Source: Burkholderiales bacterium (GTDB taxonomy: Bacteria > Pseudomonadota > Gammaproteobacteria > Burkholderiales > Burkholderiaceae_C). Taken from it: 64,000 bases of DNA. Shown here one piece after another: positions 48,565 to 59,736 of the stretch; within the stretch, counting starts at the first letter, position 1, and each line of letters begins with the position of its first letter. The DNA is taken from assembly GCA_016223165.1 (NCBI GenBank), contig JACRPO010000003.1:186001-250000 (forward strand). Reading direction: 5' to 3'. The notes beneath the pieces were generated by a model. That model saw nothing but the letters and a program-made list of their open reading frames with translations. It was not told the DNA's origin and ran no database searches. Both the position numbers and the translations under genes were made by a program.

Positions 48565-49095
48565 ATGATCCGCCGACATCCGTCGTTCTTCCGTCTCGGC
48601 GCCGCCGCCGTGTGCGTCGCTTCGAGCATCGCCGGTGCCACGGCCGCATGCGCTTCCGCCGTCGCCGAGGGTGGCAAGGCCGGCGCCCATGCCGCGCACG
48701 GCAAGCCCACCTCCGGCGTGACCGTGACCCCCACCGTGCCGGCGAAGATCGCCCTCGGCGAGACCGTCACGGTGCGCCTGCGCTTTTCGGGCGTCACCGC
48801 GGCCGACGGCGCCACCGTCGAGGTGCGCGACCCCACGACACGGGCCACGCTGCTGAGCACGCGCCTAGCCCGAGGCGAGCAGAAGACGATCGACCTGCCC
48901 TACACCGGCCGCACCGACGGCATGCAGTTCATCGACGTCGCCACCACCCAGGCCGGGCGCAGTTCGGTGCAGTCGGTGCCGCTGCCGGTCGGCTCGGGCC
49001 AGCTCAAGCTCAAGTCCGAAGGCCAGCGCCAGACGACGACCGGCGGCGAAGCGGTGATCTCGCTGCCGGCTTCATCGCCGGGCGCCGGCCGCTGA
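48565..49095 (+). CDS. Small exported protein in the protease operon
   Basis: A 176-residue protein with a signal peptide (FRLGAAAVCVASSIAGATAACA) and a single beta-sandwich-like domain (VTVTPTVPAKIALGETVTVRLRF...YTGRTDGMQFIDVATTQAG). It lies ten nt after the protease stop, so the two are one operon. It could be a chaperone, inhibitor or partner of the protease; no named family is recognised. Confidence 0.7.
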   Translation: MIRRHPSFFRLGAAAVCVASSIAGATAACASAVAEGGKAGAHAAHGKPTSGVTVTPTVPAKIALGETVTVRLRFSGVTAADGATVEVRDPTTRATLLSTRLARGEQKTIDLPYTGRTDGMQFIDVATTQAGRSSVQSVPLPVGSGQLKLKSEGQRQTTTGGEAVISLPASSPGAGR

Positions 49096-49121
49096 ACGCT
49101 CCCGCCCACTCGCGGCGGTAG

Positions 49122-49150
49122 ACAAGGGCGCCTGCGGGCGCCTTGTGCTT
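49122..49150. terminator. Bidirectional hairpin between the protease operon and the MFS gene
   Basis: ACAAGG(G)CGCC, a TGCG loop and GGCGCCTTGT form a 10-bp stem with one bulged G (49122-49146). It lies between convergent genes; the U-run is weak on both strands. Confidence 0.5.
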
Positions 49151-49193
49151 TCCCCTACCCTTCACCTACCCCTTTCTGCGCGCGGGGTCTTGC

Positions 49194-50488
49194 TCAGCCC
49201 AGCTCGTGCGCGGCGCCCTGCTGCCGCGGCGCGTTGCGCACCACCGGGTCGGCCGCCGTCGCCAGCGCCAGCCCAAGGTAGACGGCGCCGAACAACGCCA
49301 CCGTCCACGTGCCGCCCCAGTGCTCGAGCGCCCAGCCGCAGGCGAGCGCGCCCACCGGGTTGAGCGCGTGCGCGATGAGGCGGAAGCTGCTGTGCACGCG
49401 CCCTTGCAGGCCGTCCGGGATGAGCGCGATGCGATAGGCGAGCTGCACGACGTTGTAGACGGGCCCGAAGAAGTTCATGAGCCCGTACACGACGCCCAGC
49501 CACAGCGCACCCGGGCACAGCGCGAAGAGCGGGAACAGCAGCGCCTGCACGGCGACGACGCCGATGATCACCTGCCCGAAGCTGAAGCGGCGCGCGATCG
49601 CGCCGCCGGCCACGGCGCCGAGGATGGCGCCGATGCCGCCGAGCGAGAAGACGAGCCCGATCTCGGCATCACTGGCGCCCAGCCGCTTGCCGAGCACGAT
49701 CAGCACCAGCGGCGTGGCGGCGTTGACGAAGTTGAGCACGCTCGTGATGAGCGCCATGTCGCGCACCAGCCGCTCGCGCCACAGCCACGCCAGCCCCTCG
49801 GCCACCTCGGCGCGCAGGTCGCGCCGGTTCTGGCCCGAGGTCGCCGGCAGCGCCGGCGCGAACGAAGTCTTCATGCGCCACAACGCCAGCGCCCCGGCCA
49901 GGTGGCACAGCGCGTCGAGCACGAAGGGCCAGGCACGCCCCGCCGCCTGGAAGAGCCAGGTGCCGAGCGGCGGCCCCACCACCGCCGCCGCCGCATAACC
50001 CGCCTGGTTCTGCGCCGTCGCCGCCGGCAGCTGCTCGGCCGCCACCACGCGCGGCAGTGCCGCCGTCTCGGCGATGTTGAAGAAGACGTGCAGCGCCCCT
50101 TCGATCACCGCCACCATGTAGATCAGCGCCACGCTCAGCAGGCCGGCCCACATCGCCAGCGGCAACACCGCCACGGCCGCGCAGCGCCCGAGGTGGCAGA
50201 CCATCATCACGCGCCGCCGGTCCCAGCGGTCGACCAGCGCACCCACCGGCAGGCACAGCAGCAGGAAGGGCAGGATGCGCAGCGCCGTCGCCCAGCTCGC
50301 GAGCGCCGGCGAGTTCGTGAGCGCCAGGATCAAGAGCGGGTAGATGATCCCCGAGGCATGCGCGCCGACGGTGGCCACCACCTGCCCGCCCCACAGCAGC
50401 AGGTACTCGCGCTGCTTCCAGACCGGCGTGGAGTCAGGCGAGGGACCCGGCGACGGCGAGACCGGCGGCGGCGCGCCCGCGCTCACCG

Positions 50489-50492
<4 letters not shown>
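49194..50492 (-). CDS. MFS transporter (EntS/DHA3-like exporter)
   Basis: A 432-residue major facilitator with about twelve helices. [19 protein letters not shown] is the MFS loop 2-3 motif. The overall layout matches the DHA3/EntS group of drug and siderophore exporters. It starts at GTG 50492, overlapping the parC stop (GTGA); an alternative GTG lies two codons downstream. Translational coupling to parC is unusual and may be incidental. Substrate unknown. Confidence 0.85.
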
Positions 50493-52795
<2,303 letters not shown>

Positions 52796-52946
52796 GGTCC
52801 AGGGAACGAGGTGCGTCGGCCGCCGGGAGGAACCGGAAGGTCGGGCCGAGAGGGGCGGCGGCCGCGTCGGGGTAGAGGGCGAGGGCGAAGGGCGAGGGGT
52901 GAATGGCGAAGGGCCGCGATTCTCGCCCAGGTACAGTCACGCCCCG

Positions 52947-53660
52947 ATGCCGATCGTGGCCGAACTCCTGCGCGTCCTGCCCTGGCCGGACTGGCTGGCG
53001 CTCGTGCTGCTGTTCGGCGGCTGGACGGCCTATGCCCGCTTCGCGCGCCGGCATTCCGCCGACCGGCCCTCGGTGCTGGACGCCACCAACCGCGAGCGCC
53101 GGCGCTGGATGCTGCAGGCCACCGTGCGCGACAACCGCGTGCTCGACGGCATCGTCGTGCAGAACCTCAGCTCGCCGCCCGCCTTCTTCGCCTCCACCAC
53201 CATCCTCATCATCGGTGCCCTGCTGGCGACGCTGTTCGCCGGCGACAAGGCGAGCGACTTCGTGCGCGAGGTGCCGTTCGCGGCGCGCACGTCGATCCTC
53301 GTCTTCGACCTCAAGGTGGCGGTGCTCACGGCGATCTTCGTCTTCGCCTTCTTCCGCTTCACCTGGAGCGTGCGGCAATACAGCTTCGGCGTCATCCTCA
53401 TCGCCGCGCTGCCCGAGCGCGAGAGCTTCTTCGGCAACACGACGGCGCAGGAGGCCTTCGCCAACCGCGCCGGGCGCCTCGTCGGGCTGGCCGCGGAGTC
53501 GCTCAACGACGGCATCCGCGCCTACTACATGGCCTTCGCCGCCGCCGCCTGGTTCATCTCGCCCTGGGCCTGCATGCTCGGCACGCTGGGCGTCATCTGG
53601 GTGCTGTACCGGCGCGAGTTCCACAGCGACGTACTGCGGGTGCTGGTGGATACGCGCTGA
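52947..53660 (+). CDS. DUF599 family membrane protein
   Basis: A 237-residue integral membrane protein with about four helices. VRDNRVLDGIVVQNLSSPPAFFASTTILIIGALLATLF and the RRRWMLQATVRDNR segment are the DUF599 signature. Function unknown. The ATG at 52947 gives MPIVAELLRVLPWPDWLAL. It is divergent from parC, with an about 150-nt Gly/Arg-coding-like purine-rich spacer between them. Confidence 0.85.
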   Translation: MPIVAELLRVLPWPDWLALVLLFGGWTAYARFARRHSADRPSVLDATNRERRRWMLQATVRDNRVLDGIVVQNLSSPPAFFASTTILIIGALLATLFAGDKASDFVREVPFAARTSILVFDLKVAVLTAIFVFAFFRFTWSVRQYSFGVILIAALPERESFFGNTTAQEAFANRAGRLVGLAAESLNDGIRAYYMAFAAAAWFISPWACMLGTLGVIWVLYRREFHSDVLRVLVDTR

Positions 53661-53751
53661 ACTTCAGCGCGGACTGGCACCGCAGAGGTGCAAGCGCACA
53701 TCGGCGGTGCCATAACCCCGAACTGGTGCCAAATCGGCACGCAAATCGAGC

Positions 53752-53778
53752 TCAAGAGTGCTCGCCAGCTGCCGTAGT
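53752..53778 (+). promoter_or_regulatory. Sigma-28 (FliA) promoter of the chemoreceptor gene
   Basis: TCAAGAGT, 11 nt, GCCGTAGT: a close match to the motility sigma factor consensus TAAAGTTT-N11-GCCGATAA, with the TCAAG form common in betaproteobacteria. It lies 150 nt upstream of the GTG start of the MCP gene. Confidence 0.75.
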
Positions 53779-53928
53779 CTGGTCAGGAATCCCCTCCGGG
53801 TATGCCGATTCGAACCCGGGCATGACGCCTGCGCCTCGGACTGGTGCGGCGCCGCGGCGGGGTTCAGCGGCATCGTTCGGGGCTCCCGCCTGACCTTGTC
53901 ATTCCTCACCCGGTTCAGGAGGCAAAAG

Positions 53929-56004
53929 GTGAACAAGGTACTCGGCAACCTCAGGCTCTGGCAGAAGTTCGCGCTCATCGGTCTGCTCACCGTGGTGATG
54001 ACCGGCGCACCGACGATCGTGCTGTTCACCGGCTATCTCAAGGAGATCCGGTTCGTGCGCAGCGAGCTCTCCGGAGTCGAGCCGGTGCGCGCCGCGATGG
54101 CCATCGTGAAGTTCACGCAGCAGCATCGGGGCCTGTCCGGCGCCGTCCTGAGCGGCGACGAACAAGCCGTGGCCCGGCGTGACGCGGCCAAGGTCGAGGT
54201 CGACAAGGCCATCGCCGGCGCCCAGGCCGCCGGCCAGGCGCTCGAGAGCCGCAAGCTGGGAGAACACCTGGAAGGCGTCGCCCGGAGCTGGCAGGCGCTC
54301 GCTCCAAAGGTGGCCGGCAAGTCGATCACGCCGGCCGAGAGCTTCAACGCGCACACCGCACTCATCGCGACCCAGCTCAAGCTGCTCGACGATGTCACCG
54401 AGGCTTCGGGCCTCGCGCTGGATCCCGAGGCGGCGACCTACTACATCATGCTGGGCTCGACCACCCATGCACCGGCGCTGGCCGAGATCCTCGGCCAGAT
54501 GCGTGCACGCGGTGCGCAGTACCTGTCGAAGAAGGAGATGGCGCCCGAGCAGCGGGCGACCTTCGGCATGCAGGCCGGGCTGCTGCAGGAACGCTTCAAC
54601 GATCTGCGCGCTGCCTTCGGGCGCTCGGCAGCGGCCGACCCGGCGGTAGCCAAGGCGCTGGAGAAGCCGTTGGCCGAGGCGCTGGCGGCCTCGGAGCGAG
54701 CACTGAGGCTGCTGGACGAGAAGCTGCTGAAAGCGCAGTCGCTGGACTACCCGCCGTCGCAGTTCTTCGGCGAGATGACGAGCGGCGTGGACGCCCAGCT
54801 CGCCCTCTTCGATGCCAGCATGAAGGTGCTCGAAGACGAACTGCGCGCGCGCGAGGCGGCTGAGCTGCGCAGCATCACCATCGTCTCTCTCGTCATCGGC
54901 CTGGGCGCCGCGCTCGTGACCTGGATTCTGCTGACGATCACGCGCATGACGATGCGCGCGGTCGACAACGCCGTCAGCGTGGCCAGCGCCATGGCCGACG
55001 GAGATCTGACACGGGACGTGAAATCGCTCTCGCGCGACGAGATCGGCCAGTTGCTCGGTGCGATGCACCACATGCAGGCCAACCTGCGCCGGGTCGTCGG
55101 CAACGTGCGCAGCGGCGTCGAATCGCTGGCCACGGCGTCGGGTCAGATCGCGCAAGGCAACCAGGACCTGTCCAGCCGCACCGAGGAGCAGGCCAGCAAC
55201 CTGCAGCAGACGGCGGCCTCGATGGAGCAGATGAACGCCACCGTGCAGCAGAACGCCGGCACCGCGCAGCAGGCGACGCAACTGGCGAGCGCGGCCAGCA
55301 CGGCCGCCGCTCGCGGTGGCGAGGTCGTGACACGGGTCGTCGAGACGATGGAAGAGATCAGCGCCGGCTCGCGCAAGATCGCCGACATCATCGGCGTGAT
55401 CGACGGCATCGCGTTCCAGACCAACATCCTGGCCCTCAACGCGGCAGTCGAAGCCGCGCGTGCGGGCGAACAGGGCCGAGGCTTCGCGGTCGTCGCCAGC
55501 GAGGTGCGCGGCCTGGCCCAGCGCTCGGCCGCCGCGGCCAAGGAGATCAAGTCGCTGATCGGCCAGAGCGTGAGCAGTGTCGAGGCCGGCGCCAGGCTGG
55601 TGGGCGATGCCGGGACGACGATGAGCGACATCGTGGCCCAGGTCAGGCGCGTGGCCGACCTCATCGGCGAGATCGATGCGGCCACCAAGGAGCAGACCCA
55701 GGGCATCGGTCAGGTCAGTCACGCCGTGTCGCAGCTCGACCAGGTGACGCAGCAGAACGCGGCGTTGGTGGAGGAGTCGGCGGCGGCCGCGGACAGTCTC
55801 AGGCAGCAAGCCGCGCGCTTGGCCGATGTGGTATCCGTGTTCAAGGTCGAGCGCGCCGACGAGCCCGCGCAGGTGGACCTCGACCCGGGCCGCGGCAGCG
55901 GCGGTGCCGGCCAGGTGTCGTTCGCGCCGAAGAAGCCGCACGCGCCCGCAACAGCCGCAACAGCCGCGAGGGCCGCGAAGGCGAAGGCCGCGCTCCCGGC
56001 CTAG
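53929..56004 (+). CDS. Methyl-accepting chemotaxis protein
   Basis: A 691-residue chemoreceptor. GTG at 53929 is chosen because AGGAGG lies seven nt upstream and the reading [20 protein letters not shown] gives TM1. The periplasmic part (about 40-310) carries a helical NIT-like pattern ([19 protein letters not shown]) suggesting a nitrate/nitrite-type or similar sensor. TM2 is [22 protein letters not shown], then a HAMP segment and the signalling hairpin with [36 protein letters not shown]. There is no C-terminal NWETF pentapeptide, so no direct CheR tether. A FliA promoter precedes it. Confidence 0.93.
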   Translation: MNKVLGNLRLWQKFALIGLLTVVMTGAPTIVLFTGYLKEIRFVRSELSGVEPVRAAMAIVKFTQQHRGLSGAVLSGDEQAVARRDAAKVEVDKAIAGAQAAGQALESRKLGEHLEGVARSWQALAPKVAGKSITPAESFNAHTALIATQLKLLDDVTEASGLALDPEAATYYIMLGSTTHAPALAEILGQMRARGAQYLSKKEMAPEQRATFGMQAGLLQERFNDLRAAFGRSAAADPAVAKALEKPLAEALAASERALRLLDEKLLKAQSLDYPPSQFFGEMTSGVDAQLALFDASMKVLEDELRAREAAELRSITIVSLVIGLGAALVTWILLTITRMTMRAVDNAVSVASAMADGDLTRDVKSLSRDEIGQLLGAMHHMQANLRRVVGNVRSGVESLATASGQIAQGNQDLSSRTEEQASNLQQTAASMEQMNATVQQNAGTAQQATQLASAASTAAARGGEVVTRVVETMEEISAGSRKIADIIGVIDGIAFQTNILALNAAVEAARAGEQGRGFAVVASEVRGLAQRSAAAAKEIKSLIGQSVSSVEAGARLVGDAGTTMSDIVAQVRRVADLIGEIDAATKEQTQGIGQVSHAVSQLDQVTQQNAALVEESAAAADSLRQQAARLADVVSVFKVERADEPAQVDLDPGRGSGGAGQVSFAPKKPHAPATAATAARAAKAKAALPA

Positions 56005-56104
56005 ACTGGCCGCGCGCCAGCGGGCGCCGGGCCGGCGACCGGCGCGGCCGTGGGTTCGTCGCCGCACTTGCGTGGCACAAAACTCTGAACGATGCTTCGC
56101 CGCC

Positions 56105-56845
56105 ATGACGCGCAACGGCAATCCCCTGCCCCACGTGGCGGCTCTCGACGACGACCCGGCCATCCGCTCGCTGCTCGCCGAGTACCTGGCCGACAACGAC
56201 CTGCGCATCAGCACGCTGGCCAGCGGCGCCGAGCTCGTGGCGCTGCTGGCGCGCGACACCGTCGACCTCGTCGTGCTCGACGTGCGCCTGCCGGGCGAGG
56301 ACGGGCTGGCCATCGCGCGCCGCCTGCGCGAGGCCTCGCCGGCCCTGCCCATCCTCATGCTCACCGGCCGCGCCGAGGAGGCCGACCGCGTCATGGCGCT
56401 GGAGGGCGGCGCCGACGACTACCTGACCAAGCCCTTCTCGACGCGCGAGCTGCTGGCCCGCATCCGCGCCCTGCTGCGCCGTGCACAGGCGCAGGCGAGC
56501 GTCGCCGACACGCTCAACAAGGTGCGTGCCTACCGCTTTGCCGGCTTCGAGCTCAATGTCGGCCTGCGCCGCCTGAAGAACCCGGCCGGCCAGCCCACCG
56601 AGCTGACCAACGGCGAGTTCAGCCTGCTCGTCGCCTTCCTCAGCGCGCCGCAGCGCACGTTGACACGCGAGCAGCTGCTCGAACTCACCCGCCTGCACAA
56701 CGCCGAGGTCTACGACCGCTCGATCGACGTGCAGATCCTGCGCCTGCGCCGCAAGATCGAGGCCGACCCGGGCCACCCGGCCTTCATCGTCACGCAGCGC
56801 GGCGTCGGCTACCTGTTCGACGCGGCCGTCGAGATCGTGCGTTAG
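56105..56845 (+). CDS. OmpR-family response regulator (orphan)
   Basis: A 246-residue two-component regulator. The receiver (residues 10-125) has the acidic triad LDDDPAIRS, the phospho-acceptor Asp59 in VVLDVRLPGEDG and the conserved YLTKPFS lysine. The winged helix follows (LRRLKNPAGQPTELTNGEFSLLVAFL...DRSIDVQILRLRRKIE...FIVTQRGVGYLF). ATG at 56105. No histidine kinase gene is beside it, so it is an orphan here. It precedes the first copy of the three-copy promoter module by 98 nt and is one of two candidates for binding it. Confidence 0.93.
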   Translation: MTRNGNPLPHVAALDDDPAIRSLLAEYLADNDLRISTLASGAELVALLARDTVDLVVLDVRLPGEDGLAIARRLREASPALPILMLTGRAEEADRVMALEGGADDYLTKPFSTRELLARIRALLRRAQAQASVADTLNKVRAYRFAGFELNVGLRRLKNPAGQPTELTNGEFSLLVAFLSAPQRTLTREQLLELTRLHNAEVYDRSIDVQILRLRRKIEADPGHPAFIVTQRGVGYLFDAAVEIVR

Positions 56846-56942
56846 GCCCCCTAGCCGCGAGAGGTCGGCGGCCACGCCTGGAGCACGCCGCCGTCACCCG
56901 GCGCCACCGGCGCACCTCGACCCGCCCGGCGCAGTGGCACTC

Positions 56943-57004
56943 ACGCGATCCCGACGTATTCCCGACGCCGCCCCAACGACTTCTCCGGCCAGCCTCCCTA
57001 CGCT
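56943..57004 (+). promoter_or_regulatory. Promoter module, copy A
   Basis: Begins ACGCGATCCCGAC, second CCGAC exactly 11 bp later (56962-56966), then CCAACGACTT and, 17 nt after it, TACGCT (56999-57004). Reading ACGACT as -35 and TACGCT as -10 gives a 17-nt spacer. It matches copy B at 30 of the first 40 positions without a gap. It precedes the gene at 57072. Confidence 0.7.
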
Positions 57005-57071
57005 TCATTCCCACGCCAAGGCGCTTTGACCACCCCTCCGTGGCGGCGCGCACAGGCAAGAGGAGATGACG

Positions 57072-57365
57072 ATGAACGAGGCGATGAACCCGGCCCTCCC
57101 CCACAGCCGCCCTGGCACTGCGGTCGCGACCGCAAACACCGTTCGCGGCGCCACGACGCCAACCTTCGAGCTGCGCTTCGACTCGCTGTTCGACGCCGGC
57201 CGCGCGTTCGCCTTCCCCTGCGACGGCGCCGGCCGCGTCGACCTCGACGCGCTGAGCGAGCGCGCGCGCTGCAACTACTTCTTCGCCCGCGCCGGCGTCG
57301 GGCGGCACTTCGCGCATCCGGCTGTCGTGGCGTTGCCGCGGGCCCCCGCTTCGACGCTGCACTGA
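57072..57365 (+). CDS. Small uncharacterised protein downstream of module A
   Basis: A 97-residue protein of unknown function. ATG 57072 is preferred because GAGGAG lies six nt upstream; ATG 57066 is too close to it. The centre (TFELRFDSLFDAGRAFAFPCDGAGRVDLDALSERARCNYFFARAGVGRHF) is compositionally like a folded domain with two cysteines; the ends are low-complexity. No signal peptide, so probably cytoplasmic. It is the first gene behind copy A of the promoter module. Confidence 0.6.
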   Translation: MNEAMNPALPHSRPGTAVATANTVRGATTPTFELRFDSLFDAGRAFAFPCDGAGRVDLDALSERARCNYFFARAGVGRHFAHPAVVALPRAPASTLH

Positions 57366-57401
57366 GCCCGCCACGGGCCTCTGCCGAGGCGCCGGGCCGC
57401 G

Positions 57402-57463
57402 ACGCGAATCCGACCAAAACCCGACCGCGAGGAGACGACTCGCGCCACCGCCGCGCCTACGCT
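57402..57463 (+). promoter_or_regulatory. Promoter module, copy C
   Basis: Begins ACGCGAATCCGACC, second CCGAC 11 bp later (57421-57425), AGACGACTC, and TACGCT at 57458-57463, at the same spacing as in copy A. 28 of 40 upstream positions match copy B without a gap. It precedes the exported protein gene at 57504. Confidence 0.65.
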
Positions 57464-57503
57464 GCGCGCCGTGTTCACCTACCGCCGAGACTGGAGATCC
57501 ACC

Positions 57504-58094
57504 ATGAAGTTCATCGCCGCATCACGATGCCGCGCCCCGCGCAGCCTGGCCGCCATGGCCGGCCTTGCCCTCACGTTCCTGACACTTGCAGCAGCCACCG
57601 CACCGGCCTGGGCCCAGCCCTTGATCTACCCCGCCAGGGGTCAGAGCGCCCAGCAGCAGGACCGCGACCGCTACGAGTGCCATGAATGGGCGCGCGCGCA
57701 GTCGGGCTACGACCCCTCGCAGCCGGCGGCCGTGGCAATGGCTCCCGCGTCGGCGCCGACACCTGCCCCCACGGGCGCCGGCAGGTCCGCCGGTTCCAGC
57801 GCCACCGCAGGCGGCATGGCCATCGGCGCAATGGGCGCCGCGGCAGTTGCCGAGCTGACGCACCACGACGCCGGCCGCGCCGCGGCGGTCGGCGCGCTCG
57901 GCGGCGGGCTTGCGCAGCGCATCCGACAGCAGCAGGCCGCACAGGCGCAGCCGAGCGCGCAGCAACAGCAGCAACAGCAGCAGCAGCAGGCGCTGGCGAT
58001 GCAGCAGCAACAGGCCATGCGCCAGCAGCAGCGCTCGACCTACGAACGTGCGATGGCCGCCTGCCTGGAAGGCCGCGGCTACACCGTGAAGTGA
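57504..58094 (+). CDS. Exported glycine-zipper / glutamine-rich protein
   Basis: A 196-residue protein with a signal peptide (LAAMAGLALTFLTLAAATAPAWA). The mature part starts with YPARGQSAQQQDRDRYECHEWARAQSGYDPSQP, then a glycine-zipper-like helix (SSATAGGMAIGAMGAAAVAELTHHDAGRAAAVGALGGGLAQ) and a C-terminal glutamine-rich tail with a ten-residue poly-Gln run. A conserved cysteine near the C-terminus (AACLEGRGYTVK) could pair with the early one. Glycine-zipper proteins of this kind usually associate with the outer membrane. It follows copy C of the promoter module. Confidence 0.65.
   Translation: MKFIAASRCRAPRSLAAMAGLALTFLTLAAATAPAWAQPLIYPARGQSAQQQDRDRYECHEWARAQSGYDPSQPAAVAMAPASAPTPAPTGAGRSAGSSATAGGMAIGAMGAAAVAELTHHDAGRAAAVGALGGGLAQRIRQQQAAQAQPSAQQQQQQQQQQALAMQQQQAMRQQQRSTYERAMAACLEGRGYTVK
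57960..57989 (+). repeat. CAG/CAA run encoding ten glutamines
   Basis: Ten consecutive glutamine codons, mixed CAG and CAA, followed by a second short run (57999-58013 region). A short tandem repeat that can change length without breaking the frame. Confidence 0.85.
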
Positions 58095-58123
58095 GGCGGC
58101 TCGGCCGCAGCAGGAGCCCCCAC

Positions 58124-59146
58124 ATGGACGAACTGAAAGCGATGCGCACCTTTGCGCAGGTGGTGGCCAGCGGCAGCTTCGCCGGCGCCTCGCGGGCGCT
58201 CGACGTGGCGCCGGCGGTGGTCACGAGGCAGGTCGCCGATCTCGAGCGCCACCTCGGCGCCCGCCTGCTCTCGCGCACGACGCGCAGCAACGCACTCACC
58301 GAGATCGGCGCGCGCTATCTCGGCTGCGTGCACCGCATCCTGGCCGAGGTCGAGGAAGCCGCGGCGCTCGTGCGCGAGGGGCAGGCCGAGGCGCGCGGCG
58401 CGGTGCGCGTGCTCGCGCCGCCGGCCTTCGCGGCGCACCAGCTGGCTTCGCGGCTGCCGCGGTTCCATGCCCGCCATCCCGGCGTGACGGTGGACGTCAC
58501 GGCCACCGGGCCGGTGGAGTCGCTCGGCGCCGGGCACGACATCAGCATCGTCGTCAGGCAGCCGGCGCTCGAGGGCGAGTTCGTCGCGCGCCGGCTCGCT
58601 CGCTCGCAGGTCATCGCCTGTGCGGCGCCGGACTACCTGGCGCGCCACGGCAGGCCCCGGCACCCGGACGACCTCGCCTTGCACCAGCTGCTCCTGCCGC
58701 CGCTGCAGAAGGGCCTGACCTTCGTGCGCACGCGCACCGACGACGAAGGCCCCGGCGCGGCGCGCCCGAGCGACGCCGAAAGCGCCGATCGCATCGGCAG
58801 CGCCGGCCGCGCCGACGCCATCGAGCGCATCACCGTCGCGCCGACCCGGCCGCTGTTGCACAGCACGAGCCCCGACCTGCACCAGGCCGGCGCGCTGGCC
58901 GGCATCGGCATCGCCGGACTGCCCTCGTTCGCGGCCGAACAGGCACTGCGCACGAAGAGCCTCGAGCATGTGCTGCCCGGCTGGCACCTGGCCGACCTCT
59001 CGATCTGGGCCTGCATGCCCAGCCGCCGGCACGTGCCTGCGAGCACGCGCGTGTTCATGGACTTCCTGATCGACGAGTTCGGCGGCCACGACCGCGACCC
59101 GTGGATCGCGCCCGTCGGGCGCACGGCCGCGCCCGCCTGGCATTGA
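58124..59146 (+). CDS. LysR-family transcriptional regulator
   Basis: A 340-residue regulator. The N-terminal winged helix (MDELKAMRTFAQVVASGSFAGASRALDVAPAVVTRQVADLERHLGARLL) is typical of the LysR family, followed by a co-inducer domain (VRVLAPPAFAAHQLASRLPRFHARHPGV). A region around 205-235 (DDEGPGAARPSDAESADRIGSAGRADAIE) is an unusual low-complexity insertion within the effector domain. No divergent target gene is adjacent; it is 29 nt after the glutamine-rich gene. Confidence 0.9.
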   Translation: MDELKAMRTFAQVVASGSFAGASRALDVAPAVVTRQVADLERHLGARLLSRTTRSNALTEIGARYLGCVHRILAEVEEAAALVREGQAEARGAVRVLAPPAFAAHQLASRLPRFHARHPGVTVDVTATGPVESLGAGHDISIVVRQPALEGEFVARRLARSQVIACAAPDYLARHGRPRHPDDLALHQLLLPPLQKGLTFVRTRTDDEGPGAARPSDAESADRIGSAGRADAIERITVAPTRPLLHSTSPDLHQAGALAGIGIAGLPSFAAEQALRTKSLEHVLPGWHLADLSIWACMPSRRHVPASTRVFMDFLIDEFGGHDRDPWIAPVGRTAAPAWH

Positions 59147-59200
59147 TCCGACGCCGGCTCCCCACCCAGCACTCTTCACTCGACCGGAGACACCGTCGCC

Positions 59201-59662
59201 ATGAAACCCCTCCTCGTCCTGCTCTCCCTGGCCTCTGCGGCCGCCGCCGCGCTGGCGCAAGGTGCGCCCGCCACCGCTGCGGGCGCGACCTCGCCCGTCG
59301 GCCTGTGGCAGACCCTCGCCGACGACGGCAAGAGCGCTCGCTCGCTCGTGCGTATCACCGAAAGCGGCGGCGTCGTCAGCGGCCGCATCGAGAAGATCCT
59401 CGACCCCGCGTTGCAGGATGCGCGCTGCACCCATTGCCTGGGCGACCAGCAAGGCGCGCCGCTGCTCGGCCTGGAAGTGCTGCGCCAGCTGCGCGCCGAG
59501 CCCGGCGAGGCGGGCACCTGGGCCGGCGGCCTGCTCGTCGACCCGAGCACCGGGCGAACCCTGCGCGCGCGGCTCAAGGTGCAGCCCGACGGCCGGGCGC
59601 TCGAAGCGCGTGCTTCGCTGGGCCCCGTGTCACGCAGCCAGACGTGGACGCGCGTCGAGTGA
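59201..59662 (+). CDS. DUF2147 family exported protein
   Basis: A 153-residue exported protein with a signal peptide (MKPLLVLLSLASAAAAALA). SPVGLWQTLADDGKSARSLVRITESGG...GRIEKILDP is the DUF2147 signature. DUF2147 proteins are small periplasmic beta-structures of unknown function. A pair of cysteines (RCTHC) is present. It lies 54 nt after the LysR gene. Confidence 0.85.
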   Translation: MKPLLVLLSLASAAAAALAQGAPATAAGATSPVGLWQTLADDGKSARSLVRITESGGVVSGRIEKILDPALQDARCTHCLGDQQGAPLLGLEVLRQLRAEPGEAGTWAGGLLVDPSTGRTLRARLKVQPDGRALEARASLGPVSRSQTWTRVE

Positions 59663-59736
59663 ACCCCCGTGCAGGCCCGCCGCCGCGCCGCCCTCCACCT
59701 GCCCGAACTTCCCGAGCGCCCTCAAGGAGAACTCCG

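Noticed and set aside
53661..53751. Sigma-54 promoter upstream of the chemoreceptor
   Set aside because: TGGCAC is present, but the GG and GC doublets are 12 nt apart instead of 10.
59146..59200. A fourth copy of the promoter module upstream of the DUF2147 gene
   Set aside because: One ATCCGAC occurs, but there is no second CCGAC 11 bp later and no ACGACT/-10 pair at the correct spacing.
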